Shown here piece by piece: positions 63,231 through 64,000 of a stretch of 64,000 bases of DNA. A program made the position numbers and the translations under genes. Every line of letters starts with the position of its first letter. Within the stretch, counting starts at the first letter, position 1. The stretch is from positions 1 through 64,000 of the forward strand of contig NZ_CABFLN010000030.1 of NCBI RefSeq assembly GCF_901873445.1, in the 5' to 3' direction. A model generated the notes under the pieces. That model was not told the DNA's origin and did no database searches. It worked only from the letters and a program-made list of their open reading frames with translations. This DNA is from Gemella haemolysans (GTDB taxonomy: Bacteria; Bacillota; Bacilli; Staphylococcales; Gemellaceae).

Positions 63231-64000
63231 CATTGTGTTATCTCCGAAGTATAAGTATTTTTTAAAGCATAAAGCTGAAGCGGAAGCGTTAGAGGGAACA
63301 ACAGCGGCAGGAAAAACTACTGTAGGTGTTGTTAAATTCATGTTGAAAGTTGCACAGAGTAAACAAAAATTACATTTCATTAGTGCGAAGTCTGTCGGAG
63401 ATGCTGAAAAAAATATAATTCAATCAGATTTAGGCATTACCGATATATTCGATGAATACATAGTATATCGTGGTAATGGTGATGCTAACTATAAAATACC
63501 TCATATCAAATACGACACTCCTAGCGGTGAGAAAATTATATTTATTTTAGGTTATTCATCAAGAGATAAGTGGGAAAAAGCGTTAGGTTCACAGTTTGGT
63601 TGCGGTTTTATTGATGAAATAAACACAGCTGATATTGATTTCGTGCAAGAAGCAACTATGCGATGTGATTATTGGATGTGTACAATGAATCCAGACGATC
63701 CTACACTCCCTATCTATTCAAGGTATATAAACAGGTTTAGAGCATTACCTAAATATGAATATGATACACCGCAAGAAATAAGAGAAATGTTAATTGAACC
63801 AGAACAAGCTAATTGGACTTACTGGTTTTTTTCTTTTGATCATAATTATGGTTTATCGGAAGAAAAGAAAGAAAAGATTAAAAATACAGTTGCAGTTGGC
63901 ACAAAACTTTATAAGAACAAAATTCAAGGATTAAGAGGACGTGCAGAAGGTTTAGTATTCAGTATGTTTGATAGAAAATTAAACGTTATAACTGAAGATA
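63223..64000 (+). CDS. terL: Phage terminase large subunit (partial, runs off the window)
   Basis: ATPase/nuclease that drives DNA into capsids. About 259 residues are visible. Walker A is LEGTTAAGKTTVG (residues 24-36), and Walker B is the CGFIDEINTA stretch, as in PBSX-type terminases. The nuclease domain is beyond the right edge. The ATG overlaps the small subunit end. Confidence 0.92.
   Translation, partial: MNNIVLSPKYKYFLKHKAEAEALEGTTAAGKTTVGVVKFMLKVAQSKQKLHFISAKSVGDAEKNIIQSDLGITDIFDEYIVYRGNGDANYKIPHIKYDTPSGEKIIFILGYSSRDKWEKALGSQFGCGFIDEINTADIDFVQEATMRCDYWMCTMNPDDPTLPIYSRYINRFRALPKYEYDTPQEIREMLIEPEQANWTYWFFSFDHNYGLSEEKKEKIKNTVAVGTKLYKNKIQGLRGRAEGLVFSMFDRKLNVITED

Larger units (their letters stand above)
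42077..64000. mobile_element. Tailed-phage prophage integrated in cas9 (right end outside window)
   Basis: An ordered temperate-phage genome: integrase, lysogeny genes on the minus strand, divergent repressor/cro control region, then early, replication and terminase genes on the plus strand. The left edge is fixed by the break in cas9 and the integrase lying 46 bases beyond it. The window ends inside the large terminase gene, so head, tail and lysis genes and attR are not seen. Most genes look intact; one small gene carries a stop codon. Confidence 0.95.

Noticed and set aside
42158..64000. Integrative conjugative element instead of prophage
   Set aside because: The tyrosine integrase could belong to either, but dUTPase, phage-type polymerase, YopX, DUF1492 and terminase genes with no conjugation genes mark a tailed phage.

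Overview
The window is AT-rich DNA of a low-GC Gram-positive bacterium (Firmicutes/Bacillota). Gene order (dnaG-rpoD, rimM-trmD, sepF-yggT-ylmH, acpS-alr, rplM-rpsI), AGGAGG ribosome-binding sites, consensus TTGACA/TATAAT promoters and hairpin-plus-T-run terminators all fit. The proteins look most like those of Gemella; that assignment is from memory of the families and was not tested by a search.

Positions 1-42,076 are host chromosome. They hold dnaG-rpoD, a decayed IS200/IS605-type element with its end hairpins, a POT peptide transporter, a CorA-type channel, the sepF-yggT-ylmH division cluster and a phosphonate-type ABC system (phnD, then phnC-phnE). That ABC system is split by a six-gene tRNA operon (Asn, Ser, Glu, Asp, Phe, His) and a thioredoxin-like gene. 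Then follow rimM-trmD, an S1-domain protein, der, acpS-alr-tex-oatA, gltX, rplM-rpsI, rpsD, alanine dehydrogenase with an amino-acid permease, a secreted or anchored nuclease, an aldehyde dehydrogenase, and the 5' three quarters of a large type II Cas9 gene.

From about 42,077 to the right edge (64,000, still inside it) lies a tailed-phage prophage. Its layout is integrase; lysogeny module (unusual 400-aa membrane protein, coiled-coil protein, ImmA-type peptidase, CI-like repressor); divergent promoter region with repeated palindromic operators; cro and further small regulators; dUTPase; replication module (DUF2800 nuclease, DUF2815, family A DNA polymerase, VapE-type ATPase, an iteron-like region, VRR-NUC nuclease, SNF2 helicase); many small early genes; a switch region with a long stem; small terminase; and the start of large terminase. 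attR and the structural genes lie outside the window.

The main discovery is the junction. The prophage sits inside cas9, in the codons of the RuvC-III motif. The Cas9 reading frame is normal through His-His-Ala-Lys (residues 1013-1016), then loses the expected catalytic Asp and runs into 11 phage-encoded residues and a stop. The catalytic Asp, the rest of RuvC-III and the whole PAM-interacting domain are cut off from the start of the gene. Lysogeny should therefore switch off CRISPR immunity, and precise excision should restore it. The attachment site lies in one of the most conserved stretches of cas9. No cas1, cas2, csn2, tracrRNA or CRISPR array is visible in the window; they would be expected beyond attR.

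Other points of note are an EVE/Mrr-N-like membrane protein in the lysogeny module, a family of at least eleven GTAACTTT iteron-like repeats after the VapE gene, an in-frame TGA in a small prophage gene, and a diverged, inverted pair of about 150-bp intergenic repeats in the host chromosome.
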